48,604 nucleotides of DNA from Polaribacter sp. SA4-10 (GCA_949519155.1 CATIQU010000020.1:1-48604); one strand, 5' to 3'; positions 39,029-47,932 are shown, counted from the first letter of the stretch. Made by a program: numbers and translations. Notes: generated from the sequence alone by a model not told the origin.

Positions 39029-41779
39029 ATGCAATCATTTATTTCTGAAACAATAGAGACTATTTTAAAGACTACAGAATCATTTGAAAATGTGGTTTTT
39101 GTATTGCCTTCTCAAAGGGCAGGTGTCTTTGTAAAACAAACGTTGAAGGATAAAATTAGCACAGGTTTCCTTCCCGAAATCCAAAACATCGGTGGCTTTA
39201 TCGAAGAAGTATCAGAAACTTCGAAAGTAGATAGCGTAGAATTATTATTCCATTTTTATACCATTTATAAAAGTGTTGAAAAAAACCCAGATTCGTTTGA
39301 CAAATTTTCATCATGGGCATTTAAAGTACTACAAGATTTCAATGAAATCGATCAGCATTTAGTCAATGCAAAAGAAATATTTGTGTATTTAAGAGATATT
39401 GAACGCTTAAAGAAGTGGTCTATCGATGGTGTTTTTAAAGAAACAGAGATGGTGAAAGATCATTTTTCTTTTGTAGAAAAATTCGGTGAATTTTATCCTA
39501 AACTGTACACTTTTTTAAAAGAAAAAAGCATCGGATACCAAGGATTAATTTATAGAGAGGCAACGCTAAAGATAGATACTTATCTCCGAAAAAATCAACA
39601 TAAAAAATTCTTTTTCATTGGTTTTAACGCTTTAAACAATGCAGAAGAGGTCTTGTTTCAGAAAATGTTAGCAGACCATAAAACAACTATTTATTGGGAC
39701 ATCGATGCCGCTTTTTTAGATAAAAAACGACAAGCAGGTCAGTTTATTAGAAAATATAAAAGCACTTGGAAGCATTATGAAAAAGGTGATTTAAATACGA
39801 TTGGAACTACTTTCTTTGATGAAAAAAATATTGAAGTCATTGGGCTTTCCAAAAATATTTCTCAAATAAAATACGCAGGAGAAATTTTATCAAAACTACC
39901 GAAGCTGCAGAATACTGCAATGGTATTGTCAGATGAAACATTGCTGCCAATTACGTTAAGCTCTTTACCAAAAAATGTAGATGCCATTAACATCACAATG
40001 GGATACCCTCTAAAAGACATCCCTTCTACTGCTTTAATATATAGTGTGTTTCAAATATTCTTATCACAGGAAAAATTACAGAAAACAACAGAGAATAGTT
40101 TTTATCACAAGGATGTCATTCGTTTTATAAAAGAACCTGCGATCTACAAATTACTTCAGCAAGACAACGTTTCAATTGCAGAGGAAATAGCGACCGCAAT
40201 CGCCAAAGAGAACAAGACTTTTATCGATCTTGCTGATCTAAATACTTTCTTACAAAAACTAGATAGCAATACACAAAAGATAATAGCGGCTATTTTTAAA
40301 CCATTTTCATCGATTGCAGATTTCATTTCGAGAATCCTAGATTTAATCAACTTACTAAAAGAAGACGCCAATCAAATAGAAAAGGAATTTTTATTCCGTT
40401 TTCACACGATCTTTATGCAACTTCAAAATTTGCATAATGACTATCACTATTTTCAAAATCTGAAGACATTGCACTTGTTTTTTAAGCAATTAATTGGTTC
40501 TGAAAGCCTATCTTTTCAAGGAGAGCCCTTAAAAGGATTGCAATTAATGGGCATGTTAGAAACACGTGTTTTAGATTTTGAAAACGTCATTATTACTTCT
40601 GTTAATGAGGGTGTTTTACCCACCAATAGTCAACAGCAATCTTTTATCCCTTTTGATGTAAAAGTGGAGTTTGACTTACCAACTTACAGAGAAAAAGATG
40701 CTATTTTCTCTTATCATTTCTTTCGATTATTGCAAAGAGCTAAAAATATTTTTATCCTCTACAATACAGAACCAGATGTATTTGGAAGTGGCGAAAAAAG
40801 TCGTTTTGTCACCCAATTAGAAATGATGCGTGAAGACATTCAGCAAAAAAGAATCAGTCCAAAAGTAGTTACAGAAAAAGCAACTTTAAAAGAAATTCCT
40901 AAAAACAAAGCGGTCTTAAGTAGCTTAAAAACATTGGCTCGTAAAGGAATTTCTCCTTCGGCGTTGACCAGCTACTTATACAACCCAATCAAGTTTTACA
41001 AACAAAAAGTTTTAAAAATTAGAGAACTAGACGATGTCGAGGAAACCGTAGCATTTAACACTTTAGGAACCGTTGTTCATGAAACCCTGGATGAATTGTA
41101 CACCCCTTTTGTAGGGCGTTTTCTAGAAGCAGAAGCAGTTTCTGAAATGCTCAAAAAAGCAAAACCTCTGGTCGAGAAGCATTTTAAAATATGGTTTAAA
41201 AGTGGTGATTTGAAAACTGGTAAAAACCTCCTTATTTTTGAAGTTGCCAATCGCTTTGTTGCCAATTTTCTGCAACAAGAACTCACTTTATTAAAAGACA
41301 AAAACAATCAATTAAAAATAATTGCTACCGAAGAGAACTTAGCCGCAACGATTGAAATTGAAGGATTGGATTTTCCAATAAAAATTCATGGGCAGGTAGA
41401 CCGAGTCGATGAATTGAATGGGGTAACCAGAATTATCGATTACAAATCTGGAATGGTATCTAGCACAAATTTAAAAGTACCCACTTTCTTAAAAATAAGA
41501 GATGAAAAATACCACAAAGCCATTCAGGTATTAATGTATGCCTTCTTGTATACAGAAGGAAAAAAACATGACTTTAGCAAACCAATAGAGGCAGGAATTA
41601 TCTCATTTAAAAACTTGAAAAGCGGGTTTTTATCGACGGATTTCTCTACCTCAAGAACAAAAGATTCCTTGATTACAAAAGAGAGATTAGACGAGTTTAT
41701 GGAAGAAATAAAGTCGTTTTTACTAGAAATATATGATCTAGAAACTCCTTTCATAGAACCTCCTAATTTGAAATATTAA
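39029..41779 (+). CDS. PD-(D/E)XK nuclease family protein, AddB-like
   Basis: From ATG 39029 this is a 916-residue protein resembling the AddB side of AddAB-type recombination nucleases. The N-terminal half is a degenerate UvrD-like helicase fold (VVFVLPSQRAGVFVKQTL where a Walker A motif would be; no GKT), with QLMGMLETRVLDFENVIITSVNEGVLP as the conserved motif near 510-540. The C-terminus holds the PD-(D/E)XK nuclease: HGQVDRVDELNGVTRIIDYKSG (about 790-810), where the aspartates and the Asp-x-Lys triad are intact. The earlier in-frame TTG at 39008 is less likely. The partner helicase is not in the window. Stop codons overlap those of the convergent stress-protein gene. Confidence 0.9.
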   Translation: MQSFISETIETILKTTESFENVVFVLPSQRAGVFVKQTLKDKISTGFLPEIQNIGGFIEEVSETSKVDSVELLFHFYTIYKSVEKNPDSFDKFSSWAFKVLQDFNEIDQHLVNAKEIFVYLRDIERLKKWSIDGVFKETEMVKDHFSFVEKFGEFYPKLYTFLKEKSIGYQGLIYREATLKIDTYLRKNQHKKFFFIGFNALNNAEEVLFQKMLADHKTTIYWDIDAAFLDKKRQAGQFIRKYKSTWKHYEKGDLNTIGTTFFDEKNIEVIGLSKNISQIKYAGEILSKLPKLQNTAMVLSDETLLPITLSSLPKNVDAINITMGYPLKDIPSTALIYSVFQIFLSQEKLQKTTENSFYHKDVIRFIKEPAIYKLLQQDNVSIAEEIATAIAKENKTFIDLADLNTFLQKLDSNTQKIIAAIFKPFSSIADFISRILDLINLLKEDANQIEKEFLFRFHTIFMQLQNLHNDYHYFQNLKTLHLFFKQLIGSESLSFQGEPLKGLQLMGMLETRVLDFENVIITSVNEGVLPTNSQQQSFIPFDVKVEFDLPTYREKDAIFSYHFFRLLQRAKNIFILYNTEPDVFGSGEKSRFVTQLEMMREDIQQKRISPKVVTEKATLKEIPKNKAVLSSLKTLARKGISPSALTSYLYNPIKFYKQKVLKIRELDDVEETVAFNTLGTVVHETLDELYTPFVGRFLEAEAVSEMLKKAKPLVEKHFKIWFKSGDLKTGKNLLIFEVANRFVANFLQQELTLLKDKNNQLKIIATEENLAATIEIEGLDFPIKIHGQVDRVDELNGVTRIIDYKSGMVSSTNLKVPTFLKIRDEKYHKAIQVLMYAFLYTEGKKHDFSKPIEAGIISFKNLKSGFLSTDFSTSRTKDSLITKERLDEFMEEIKSFLLEIYDLETPFIEPPNLKY

Positions 41780-42570
41780 AGCTTCCCGCGTAAAATTAAC
41801 AAAGGAACATTACAATAAAACTCTTCTTTTAAAATCACGTTTTTCTCCCAAAGCTTTTTAAAGAAGCCTCTTTTACGTCTAAAAACACATAATAAATCAG
41901 GATTCATTAGTTTCATATTGCTTAAAACACCCTGGTAAGTGGTTGCACTCTCTGTTACAGTTAAAGTGGTTTTGAGTGTTTCTAAATCGGAATTTAACAC
42001 CAAATCTTCATCGGTATGGTTGGGGGTCTTTACCAACAATAAATTTACTGCTGCATCAAAAGTACTTGCAAATGCTTGCAAAGGTTTTAAGGTCTTTCTT
42101 TTGTTGATAATACCGGATTTAAAAGCAGTTAAAATAGATTTTACCGGTTGGTAAACATACCCGTTTGGAATGATTAAAACAGGAATCTCTGTTCTTTTAA
42201 CGATGCTTCCGGTAGTTCTTCCTAAAAAAACCTCATCCTTAATCGAATTGCTTTTTGGCCCCACAATAATCAAGTCAATTCCAAGCTCATTGTCTATAGA
42301 ATCTATGGTGTCTAAAACACTTCCCTTTGCCGAAATTAATTTAATTTCAACATTTTTTCGGTTTACAGAATTCACAACAGAACGCATGTACAAATTTGTT
42401 TCACGTTCGATAATTGAATCAATATTAATAATCGTTCCAGCTTTTGTTTGAAAATTGTATGCTCTAAAAACAAAAACTTTTGCATCAAATTTTGCTGCAA
42501 AATCAATCGCGTATTGCAACGTATTTGAAGCGTTTTCTGTGGATCCGACAGGAACTAAAATATGTTTCAT
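41776..42570 (-). CDS. Universal stress protein, two UspA-like domains
   Basis: A 264-residue cytosolic protein. The first domain begins KHILVPVGSTENASNTLQYAIDFAAKF and has IIVGPKSNSIKDEVFLGRTTGSIVKRTEIPVLIIP, close to the ATP-binding GxxG-x9-G(S/T) motif of UspA although the first glycine pair is altered. The second domain (about 145-264) is more diverged and lacks the motif. Tandem-domain Usp proteins respond to starvation and oxidative stress; the specific role is unknown. It is divergent from a MATE exporter; both start regions carry the same TACCTTTG element. Confidence 0.9.
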   Translation of the reverse strand: MKHILVPVGSTENASNTLQYAIDFAAKFDAKVFVFRAYNFQTKAGTIINIDSIIERETNLYMRSVVNSVNRKNVEIKLISAKGSVLDTIDSIDNELGIDLIIVGPKSNSIKDEVFLGRTTGSIVKRTEIPVLIIPNGYVYQPVKSILTAFKSGIINKRKTLKPLQAFASTFDAAVNLLLVKTPNHTDEDLVLNSDLETLKTTLTVTESATTYQGVLSNMKLMNPDLLCVFRRKRGFFKKLWEKNVILKEEFYCNVPLLILRGKL

Positions 42571-42592
42571 TATCTAGTGTTTTTTATATCTG

Positions 42593-42600
42593 CAAAGGTA
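42593..42600 (-). promoter_or_regulatory. TAnnTTTG promoter element for the stress protein
   Basis: TACCTTTG on the minus strand, 22 nt before the ATG at 42570. It is identical to the divergent element at 42643-42650. Confidence 0.65.
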
Positions 42601-42642
42601 CAGATTTTTATACGATTCGCATTTTTAAGTTGGGAGGAAGTG

Positions 42643-42650
42643 TACCTTTG
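42643..42650 (+). promoter_or_regulatory. TAnnTTTG promoter element for the MATE gene
   Basis: TACCTTTG, 19 nt before TTG 42670, supporting that start. Confidence 0.65.
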
Positions 42651-42669
42651 TGAATGAAATTTATTTTAT

Positions 42670-44004
42670 TTGAAAACCGATATTCGCTTTAAAAACATTA
42701 ACAAGTTAGCAATTCCAGCACTCATTGCAGGAATTGCAGAGCCTCTTTTATCTATTACAGATACTGCAATTATTGGCCATATAGACACCAATGCCACAGA
42801 GAGTCTGGCAGCAGTAGGCATTGTGGGTGCGTTTATATCTATGTTGGTCTGGGTTTTTGGACAGGTTAGAAGTGCCATTTCTTCGATTGTTTCTCAATAT
42901 GTTGGGGCGCATAAATTAGACGAAGTTCATGATTTGCCTGCCCAAGCAACGGCCATTGTGCTAACTGGAAGCTTGATAATTTTAGCAATTTCCTACCCTT
43001 TTGCAACAACTATTTTCGAATTTTACAATGCATCAGGGTTAGTCTTAGACTATGCTGTAACCTATTTTAAAATTCGAATTTTTGGTTTTCCTTTTTCATT
43101 ATTCATTTTTGCTATTTTTGGTACGTTTAGAGGTTTGCAAAACACCTATTACCCCATGATGATTGCCATTACTGGTGCGCTGTTAAATGTTGTCTTAGAC
43201 ATTATGCTTGTCTATGGAGTTGAAGGAATTATAGCTCCCATGCACATTGAAGGAGCTGCCTATGCCAGTGTAATTTCACAAATTGTAATGGCGGGGATTG
43301 CGGCTTACTTATTGTTGAAAAAAACATCGATTTCTTTGAAAGTTCAGTTGCCTTTTAACAAAGAAATTAAACGCATGATGGGGATGATTTCCAACTTGTT
43401 TATTCGCACCATTGCGTTGAATGTGGCACTATATTTTGGCACTTCCTATGCTACAAGTTATGGAAAAGAATACATTGCTGCCTATACCATTGGGTTGAAT
43501 CTTTGGTTTTTAGGGGCATTTATGATTGATGGTTATTCGAGTGCTGGAAACATTTTGTCTGGAAAGTTATTAGGAGCAAAAGAGTATCAAACACTTTTAA
43601 GACTAAGTCGTAAATTAACGAAATATGGATTTGTAATTGGGATATTTCTAGCCATTGTTGGAGGTCTTTTTTATGAGTCTATCGGAACTGTTTTCACAAA
43701 AGACCCAGAGGTTTTAGAAAAGTTTTATGCCAGTTTTTGGATCATCCTAGCCATGCAACCCCTCTGTGCCATTACCTTTATTTTTGACGGAATGTACAAA
43801 GGCATGGGGGAAATGAAAATACTGAGAAACTTACTGCTCTTTTCTACGGGGGTTGTTTTTATTCCTGTTTTACTGTTTTTTGATGCGTTCGATTATAAAC
43901 TACATGCCATTTGGATAGCGTTTACTTGTTGGGTAGTTGTACGTGGATTCCCGTTAATTCTTCTTTTTAGACGGAAATTTATACCGCTTGCTCAAAAAAA
44001 ATAG
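42670..44004 (+). CDS. MATE family efflux transporter (DinF-like)
   Basis: A 444-residue inner-membrane protein with about 12 helices. INKLAIPALIAGIAEPLLSITDTAIIGHID and the later symmetric half (IKRMMGMISNLFIRTIALNVALYF...) match the MatE duplicated domain; IRIFGFPFSLFIFAIFGTFRGLQNTYYPM is typical of the DinF branch. MATE proteins export drugs or metabolites using H+ or Na+ gradients. The start is TTG: the frame has no nearby ATG, MKTDIRFKNINKLAIPA is the family N-terminus, and the promoter spacing fits. The ATG at 42655 is in another frame. Confidence 0.92.
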   Translation: MKTDIRFKNINKLAIPALIAGIAEPLLSITDTAIIGHIDTNATESLAAVGIVGAFISMLVWVFGQVRSAISSIVSQYVGAHKLDEVHDLPAQATAIVLTGSLIILAISYPFATTIFEFYNASGLVLDYAVTYFKIRIFGFPFSLFIFAIFGTFRGLQNTYYPMMIAITGALLNVVLDIMLVYGVEGIIAPMHIEGAAYASVISQIVMAGIAAYLLLKKTSISLKVQLPFNKEIKRMMGMISNLFIRTIALNVALYFGTSYATSYGKEYIAAYTIGLNLWFLGAFMIDGYSSAGNILSGKLLGAKEYQTLLRLSRKLTKYGFVIGIFLAIVGGLFYESIGTVFTKDPEVLEKFYASFWIILAMQPLCAITFIFDGMYKGMGEMKILRNLLLFSTGVVFIPVLLFFDAFDYKLHAIWIAFTCWVVVRGFPLILLFRRKFIPLAQKK

Positions 44005-44045
44005 AAAACTCTCTTTTCAAGAAATAGATTTGATGAATAAAAACT

Positions 44046-44053
44046 TACTTTTG
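44046..44053 (+). promoter_or_regulatory. TAnnTTTG promoter element for the enoyl-CoA hydratase unit
   Basis: TACTTTTG, 18 nt before the ATG at 44072. Confidence 0.6.
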
Positions 44054-44071
44054 ACTTAAATTAGTAACAAA

Positions 44072-44839
44072 ATGAACACAACGCGCGAAAACGGCAGTTT
44101 ATTTACCAAAATAGCACATCAGATTGCGACGGTAGAGTTTGGGCATCCTGCTAGCAATTCTTTCCCAAGTGAACTCTTGGAACGATTGACAAAGGAATTG
44201 CATTCACTTTCGAAGAACGAAGCAATTGCAGTAATTGTATTAAAATCTGAAGGAGATGGCGCATTTTGTGCTGGTGCTTCTTTTGATGAGCTTGTAGCGG
44301 TTAGTAATTTAGAAGAAGGCGCGCGCTTTTTTGCGGGCTTTGCCAACGTAATAAATGCCATGAGAACCTGTACCAAATTAATTATTGGTCGTGTTCATGG
44401 AAAAACCGTTGGTGGTGGCGTTGGTTTAGCTGCTGCTTGTGATTATGTTTTTGCAACGGATAAAGCTGCTATAAAATTATCGGAATTGACCATCGGAATT
44501 GGCCCTTTTGTGATTGCTCCCGCGGTAGAACGAAAAATGGGACTGTCTGGCTTCTCTGAACTCGCACTGGATGCTACTGCTTGGAAAAGCGCCTATTGGG
44601 CAAAAGAAAAAGGGTTATTTGCTGGTGTTTTTGAATCAGTAACAGAATTGGATACGGAAGTCACTTTGTTGTCAGAAAAATTAGCAAGCTACAATCCAGA
44701 TGCTTTAATAGAAATGAAAAAAGTGCTTTGGAAGGGCACTTCACATTGGGAAACACTCTTGAATGAAAGAGCTGCTATTTCGGGACAATTAGTCTTGTCT
44801 ACATTCACCAAAAATGCTTTAGCTAAATTTAAAAAATAA
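44072..44839 (+). CDS. Enoyl-CoA hydratase/isomerase family protein
   Basis: A 255-residue crotonase-fold protein. GDGAFCAGASFDELVAV forms the first oxyanion-hole region, RVHGKTVGGGVGLAAACDYVFAT the second, and IKLSELTIGIGPFVIAPAVERKMG follows where hydratases carry catalytic acids: a glutamate (SELTIGI) is present, while the other common glutamate position is not evident. The reaction (hydratase, isomerase or hydrolase) cannot be fixed. It probably begins a three-gene unit with a 31-residue membrane protein (27 bp gap) and the QueD-like gene. Confidence 0.9.
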   Translation: MNTTRENGSLFTKIAHQIATVEFGHPASNSFPSELLERLTKELHSLSKNEAIAVIVLKSEGDGAFCAGASFDELVAVSNLEEGARFFAGFANVINAMRTCTKLIIGRVHGKTVGGGVGLAAACDYVFATDKAAIKLSELTIGIGPFVIAPAVERKMGLSGFSELALDATAWKSAYWAKEKGLFAGVFESVTELDTEVTLLSEKLASYNPDALIEMKKVLWKGTSHWETLLNERAAISGQLVLSTFTKNALAKFKK

Positions 44840-44866
44840 AAACAACAGGTTTAAAACAATATTGAT

Positions 44867-44962
44867 ATGGGAGGAGATTATTTATTTGCAGTCTTAGCTT
44901 TAGGAATCGTAATTATGTACTTTTACAACAAAGTTAAAAACAAAAGAAACCGACGTAAATGA
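44867..44962 (+). CDS. 31-aa single-pass membrane protein
   Basis: ATG 44867 to TGA 44962 encodes MGGDYLFAVLALGIVIMYFY followed by a basic tail NKVKNKRNRRK: one membrane helix with a positively charged, probably cytoplasmic, C-terminus. The stop overlaps the next start as ATGA, so it is translationally coupled to the QueD-like gene. The frame, spacing and charge layout support a real small gene. The function is unknown. Confidence 0.65.
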   Translation: MGGDYLFAVLALGIVIMYFYNKVKNKRNRRK

Positions 44963-45408
44963 GCACAATAAGAATTACAAAACAATTCAATTTTGAAACA
45001 GGGCATGCCTTATATGGGTATGATGGAAAATGTAAAAATGTGCACGGGCATAGTTATAAATTGTCTGTAACGGTTTCTGGAGCTCCTATTATTGATAATT
45101 CGCATGTGAAATTTGGAATGGTGATTGATTTTTCTGATTTAAAGAAAATTGTGAAAGAGGAAATTGTAGATATTTTTGACCATGCAACGGTATTCAATCA
45201 AAATACGCCACACATCGAATTGGCGAAAGAATTACAAGCCAGAGATCATCATGTGATTTTAGTTGACTATCAACCAACAAGTGAGATGATGGTCATCGAT
45301 TTTGCTGCCAAAATTAAAAGTAGATTGCCAAACAATATTAACTTATTCTCTTTAAAACTACAGGAAACTGAGACGAGTTTTGCGGAATGGTTTGCGAGTG
45401 ATAATTAA
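44959..45408 (+). CDS. queD: 6-Carboxytetrahydropterin synthase / PTPS family
   Basis: A 149-residue member of the 6-pyruvoyl-tetrahydropterin synthase family. In bacteria, QueD makes 6-carboxy-5,6,7,8-tetrahydropterin from dihydroneopterin triphosphate for queuosine. The zinc ligands are visible as His16 (ETGHALYG), His29 and His31 (CKNVHGHSY), with the catalytic Cys25. FDHATVFNQN and the late LQETETSFAEW supply the other catalytic and pterin-anchoring residues. No other queuosine gene is adjacent. The start ATG overlaps the stop of the 31-residue gene. Confidence 0.92.
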   Translation: MSTIRITKQFNFETGHALYGYDGKCKNVHGHSYKLSVTVSGAPIIDNSHVKFGMVIDFSDLKKIVKEEIVDIFDHATVFNQNTPHIELAKELQARDHHVILVDYQPTSEMMVIDFAAKIKSRLPNNINLFSLKLQETETSFAEWFASDN

Positions 45409-45428
45409 ACGTCGATAGAACTCTATAT

Positions 45429-46058
45429 TTACTTTCCGTTAAAGGTATTCATGGTGTTGTTTAAGCCTGCTGTTCCAAAGGAAGGGATGACTTTTGCAGC
45501 TGCGGGCAAACGCTCAATGAGAAGGCTAGTTTCTTCTTTGTTCCATTCGCCTAAAACGAAATCGGCTTGTCTTCCTTTGCTATAATTGCCACCAACGCCA
45601 AAACGGAAACGGGCATATTCTTGAGTGTTTAGTTTTTCTTGAATATCTTTCAGCCCATTGTGTCCTCCGGCAGATCCTTTTGCTTTTACACGAATGGATC
45701 CAAAATCAATATGCACATCATCGGTTACCACCAAGAGGTTTTCGATGCCAATATTTTCTTGTTGCATCCAATATTTTACGGCTTTCCCGCTTAAATTCAT
45801 AAAGGTACTTGGCTTTAGCAATACAAAGGTTCTTCCTTTCCATCGAAAAGTTGCTACATCGCCTAATTTAAGGGTCTCGAAGGTGGTCTTGTGTTCTTGG
45901 GCAACTTCATCAAGAATTTTGAACCCGATGTTATGACGTGTATTTGTGTAGGGGTCTCCAACATTTCCCAAACCAACAATTAAGTATTTTTTCATGACCT
46001 CCTCTTTATAAGCAACTTTGGCTCGAAATAATTTAGCAAAGTACTTTTTCATATTCAT
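45429..46058 (-). CDS. pth: Peptidyl-tRNA hydrolase
   Basis: Pth releases tRNA from peptidyl-tRNA that dissociates from ribosomes. The core is intact: YLIVGLGNVGDPYTNTRHNIGF (with the catalytic His and the substrate-binding Asn), LLKPSTFMNLSGKAV, VTDDVHIDFGSIRVKAKGSAGGHNGLKDI and RFRFGVG. The frame from 46058 carries a basic 21-residue extension (MNMKKYFAKLFRAK...). A second start, ATG 45995, is preceded by GAGGAGGTC, one of the few good Shine-Dalgarno sequences here. The promoter element at 46063-46070 would make a 46058 start leaderless. Both forms may be made. Confidence 0.94.
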   Translation of the reverse strand: MNMKKYFAKLFRAKVAYKEEVMKKYLIVGLGNVGDPYTNTRHNIGFKILDEVAQEHKTTFETLKLGDVATFRWKGRTFVLLKPSTFMNLSGKAVKYWMQQENIGIENLLVVTDDVHIDFGSIRVKAKGSAGGHNGLKDIQEKLNTQEYARFRFGVGGNYSKGRQADFVLGEWNKEETSLLIERLPAAAKVIPSFGTAGLNNTMNTFNGK

Positions 46059-46062
46059 TTTT

Positions 46063-46070
46063 CAAAAATA
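46063..46070 (-). promoter_or_regulatory. TAnnTTTG promoter element for pth
   Basis: TATTTTTG on the minus strand ends 4 nt before ATG 46058 and about 67 nt before ATG 45995. Confidence 0.55.
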
Positions 46071-46114
46071 CTAATTAATCTCTTGTGTAAGCGTCTCAAA
46101 TAAATTTTAGGCAT

Positions 46115-46147
46115 AAAAAAAGCGTTACTTGAAGTAACGCTTTTTTT
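46115..46147 (-). terminator. Intrinsic terminator after rplY
   Basis: GCGTTAC and GTAACGC form the stem, extended by A-run/T-run pairing, with loop TTGAA. It lies 20 bp past the rplY stop and has the symmetric A/T runs of a bidirectional terminator. Confidence 0.92.
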
Positions 46148-46166
46148 AAACTGTATTTTTTAAAGC

Positions 46167-46775
46167 TTATTCTGCAGCTTCTGTAGTTTCTGTAGCTTCT
46201 TCTGTAGCTACTTCTTCTTCGTCTTCAGTTGCATTACGAGAAGTTCTTACTTGAACAACTACGGTATTGTCTGGGTGCATAAAGGTGTACTCATCATTAA
46301 ATAATGAGGTTACCAATAATTTACTACCAATTTTTAATTCCGAGATATCTGCAGTTACATAATCTGGTAAATTTGCTGGCAATGCTTTGATCTTTAATTT
46401 ACGGTTTGTAAAACGTAAAGACCCACCATTTAATACTCCTGGAGAAGTTCCTGTTAATTTTACTGGAATCTTCATTGTTACTTCTTTATCATCAAATAAC
46501 TGATAAAAATCTACGTGTAAGATTCTATCTGATACTGGGTGAAATTGAATGTCTTGTAAGATTGCCGTTGTTTTTTGTCCATCAACATCAAGACTTGCGG
46601 TAAAAACGTCTGGAGTGTATACCAGTTTTTTAAATGCTTTCTCTTCTGCTGAAAAATGCACTGGCTCATTTCCTCCGTATATAACGCAAGGAACCATACC
46701 AGCATTACGTAGAGCCTTTGTTGCTACTTTTCCTACGCTTTCTCTTTTTGATCCTTTAATTGTAATTGATTTCAT
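46167..46775 (-). CDS. rplY: 50S ribosomal protein L25 (TL5/Ctc type)
   Basis: L25 binds 5S rRNA in the large subunit. The 202-residue protein is the long Ctc/TL5 form: an N-terminal L25 domain ([35 protein letters not shown]..., about 1-92), a C-terminal beta-domain (about 95-180, [39 protein letters not shown]) and an acidic tail rich in Glu, Thr and Ala (about 180-202). It follows prs with an 18-bp gap, an order conserved in many bacteria, and probably shares its promoter. It ends at the terminator 46115-46147. Confidence 0.95.
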   Translation of the reverse strand: MKSITIKGSKRESVGKVATKALRNAGMVPCVIYGGNEPVHFSAEEKAFKKLVYTPDVFTASLDVDGQKTTAILQDIQFHPVSDRILHVDFYQLFDDKEVTMKIPVKLTGTSPGVLNGGSLRFTNRKLKIKALPANLPDYVTADISELKIGSKLLVTSLFNDEYTFMHPDNTVVVQVRTSRNATEDEEEVATEEATETTEAAE

Positions 46776-46793
46776 TACTTTTTTATTAATTGT

Positions 46794-47735
46794 TTACATT
46801 AAAAATTGTCCACTTATTGAGGTATTGTCCTGCACTTTACGCATAACATCCGCAAATAATGGGGCGCAAGATACCACTTTTATTTTAGAAGTTGCTTTCT
46901 TTAAAGGAATAGTATCTGATACAATAAGCTCTGTTAACGCAGAGTTTTCTATTTTCTCGTAAGCACCTCCAGAAAGGATTGGGTGTGTACAAATGGCACG
47001 CACACTTAGGGCACCTCTTTCTTTCATTAAATTGGCGGCATGTGCTAAAGTTCCTCCAGTATCAATCATGTCATCTACTAAGATCACATTCTTTCCTTTT
47101 ACGTCACCAATTAACTCCATATGAGAAATGACATTTGCTTTTTTACGTTGTTTGTAACAGATCACTACATCGGAATGCAAATGTTTTGAATAAGCATAAG
47201 CTCTTTTAGAACCACCCATATCTGGAGATGCAATGGTGAGGTTTTCTAATTTCAGGCTGTTGATGTAGGGCATAAAAATAGTAGAGGCATACAAATGATC
47301 TACGGGTTTTTCGAAAAATCCTTGAATTTGATCTGCATGTAAATCCATGGTCATAATTCGGGTTGCTCCGGCGGTTTGCAATAAATTGGCGACTAATTTT
47401 GCGCCAATGGCAACTCTGGGTTTGTCTTTTCGGTCTTGTCTTGCCCATCCAAAATAAGGCATCACTGCGGTAATGTGTCTTGCTGAGGCTCTTTTAGCAG
47501 CATCAATCATTAATAGCATTTCCATTAAATTGTCGGCCGTTGGAAATGTGGAGCCTATTAAAAAGACTCTTCTTCCTCGTACAGATTCTTCGAAAGCGGG
47601 CTGAAATTCGCCATCGCTAAAATGAGTTGTGGTTACTTTTCCTAATTCGGCACCGTATATTTTGGCTATTTTTTCGGCCAATTCGGTGCTCTGAGAACAG
47701 GCAAAAAGTTTTGGGGCAAGTTGATTTGAAGACAT
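46794..47735 (-). CDS. prs: Ribose-phosphate pyrophosphokinase
   Basis: Prs makes PRPP from ribose 5-phosphate and ATP, feeding purine, pyrimidine (including upp in this window), NAD, histidine and tryptophan synthesis. The 313-residue protein has LFACSQSTELAEKIAKIYG, FSDGEFQPAFEESVRGRRVFLI, MPYFGWARQDRKDKPR (ATP-binding flexible loop), TMDLHADQIQGFF, and the PRPP motif VILVDDMIDTGGTLAHAA. Length and motifs are standard for class I enzymes. Confidence 0.96.
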   Translation of the reverse strand: MSSNQLAPKLFACSQSTELAEKIAKIYGAELGKVTTTHFSDGEFQPAFEESVRGRRVFLIGSTFPTADNLMEMLLMIDAAKRASARHITAVMPYFGWARQDRKDKPRVAIGAKLVANLLQTAGATRIMTMDLHADQIQGFFEKPVDHLYASTIFMPYINSLKLENLTIASPDMGGSKRAYAYSKHLHSDVVICYKQRKKANVISHMELIGDVKGKNVILVDDMIDTGGTLAHAANLMKERGALSVRAICTHPILSGGAYEKIENSALTELIVSDTIPLKKATSKIKVVSCAPLFADVMRKVQDNTSISGQFLM

Positions 47736-47762
47736 TTAGTTGTGGTTTGTTGTTGTGTCTCA

Positions 47763-47770
47763 CAAAAATA
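47763..47770 (-). promoter_or_regulatory. TAnnTTTG promoter element for prs-rplY
   Basis: TATTTTTG on the minus strand, 27 nt before the prs ATG. Confidence 0.6.
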
Positions 47771-47826
47771 TAAATTATTTAATGAGTTTGGATGAAATTT
47801 AAGAGATTAAAACTAAAAATATTTAT

Positions 47827-47834
47827 TAGCTTTG
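47827..47834 (+). promoter_or_regulatory. TAnnTTTG promoter element for tRNA-Leu
   Basis: TAGCTTTG, 16 nt before the 5' end of the tRNA. Confidence 0.6.
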
Positions 47835-47850
47835 CAGTGTACTATAAATT

Positions 47851-47932
47851 GCTCAAGTGGCGGAATTGGTAGACGCGCTGGATTCAAAATCCAGTTTTTT
47901 CGGAAGTGCGGGTTCGATTCCCGCCTTGAGTA
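47851..47932 (+). tRNA. tRNA-Leu (anticodon CAA)
   Basis: The acceptor stem GCTCAAG pairs with CTTGAGT (one G-U at the end). The D-loop has GGCGGAATTGGTAGACGCG, typical of leucine tRNAs. The anticodon arm CTGGA-TTCAAAA-TCCAG gives CAA; a long variable arm (GTTTTTTCGGAAGTG region) and the T-arm GCGGGTTCGATTCCCGC follow. No CCA is encoded. The gene is intact although a recombinase frame reads through it on the other strand. Confidence 0.96.

Noticed and set aside
46549..46962. 137-residue plus-strand open frame across rplY and prs
   Set aside because: It spans two real genes and the gap between them in antisense, with no recognisable protein features.
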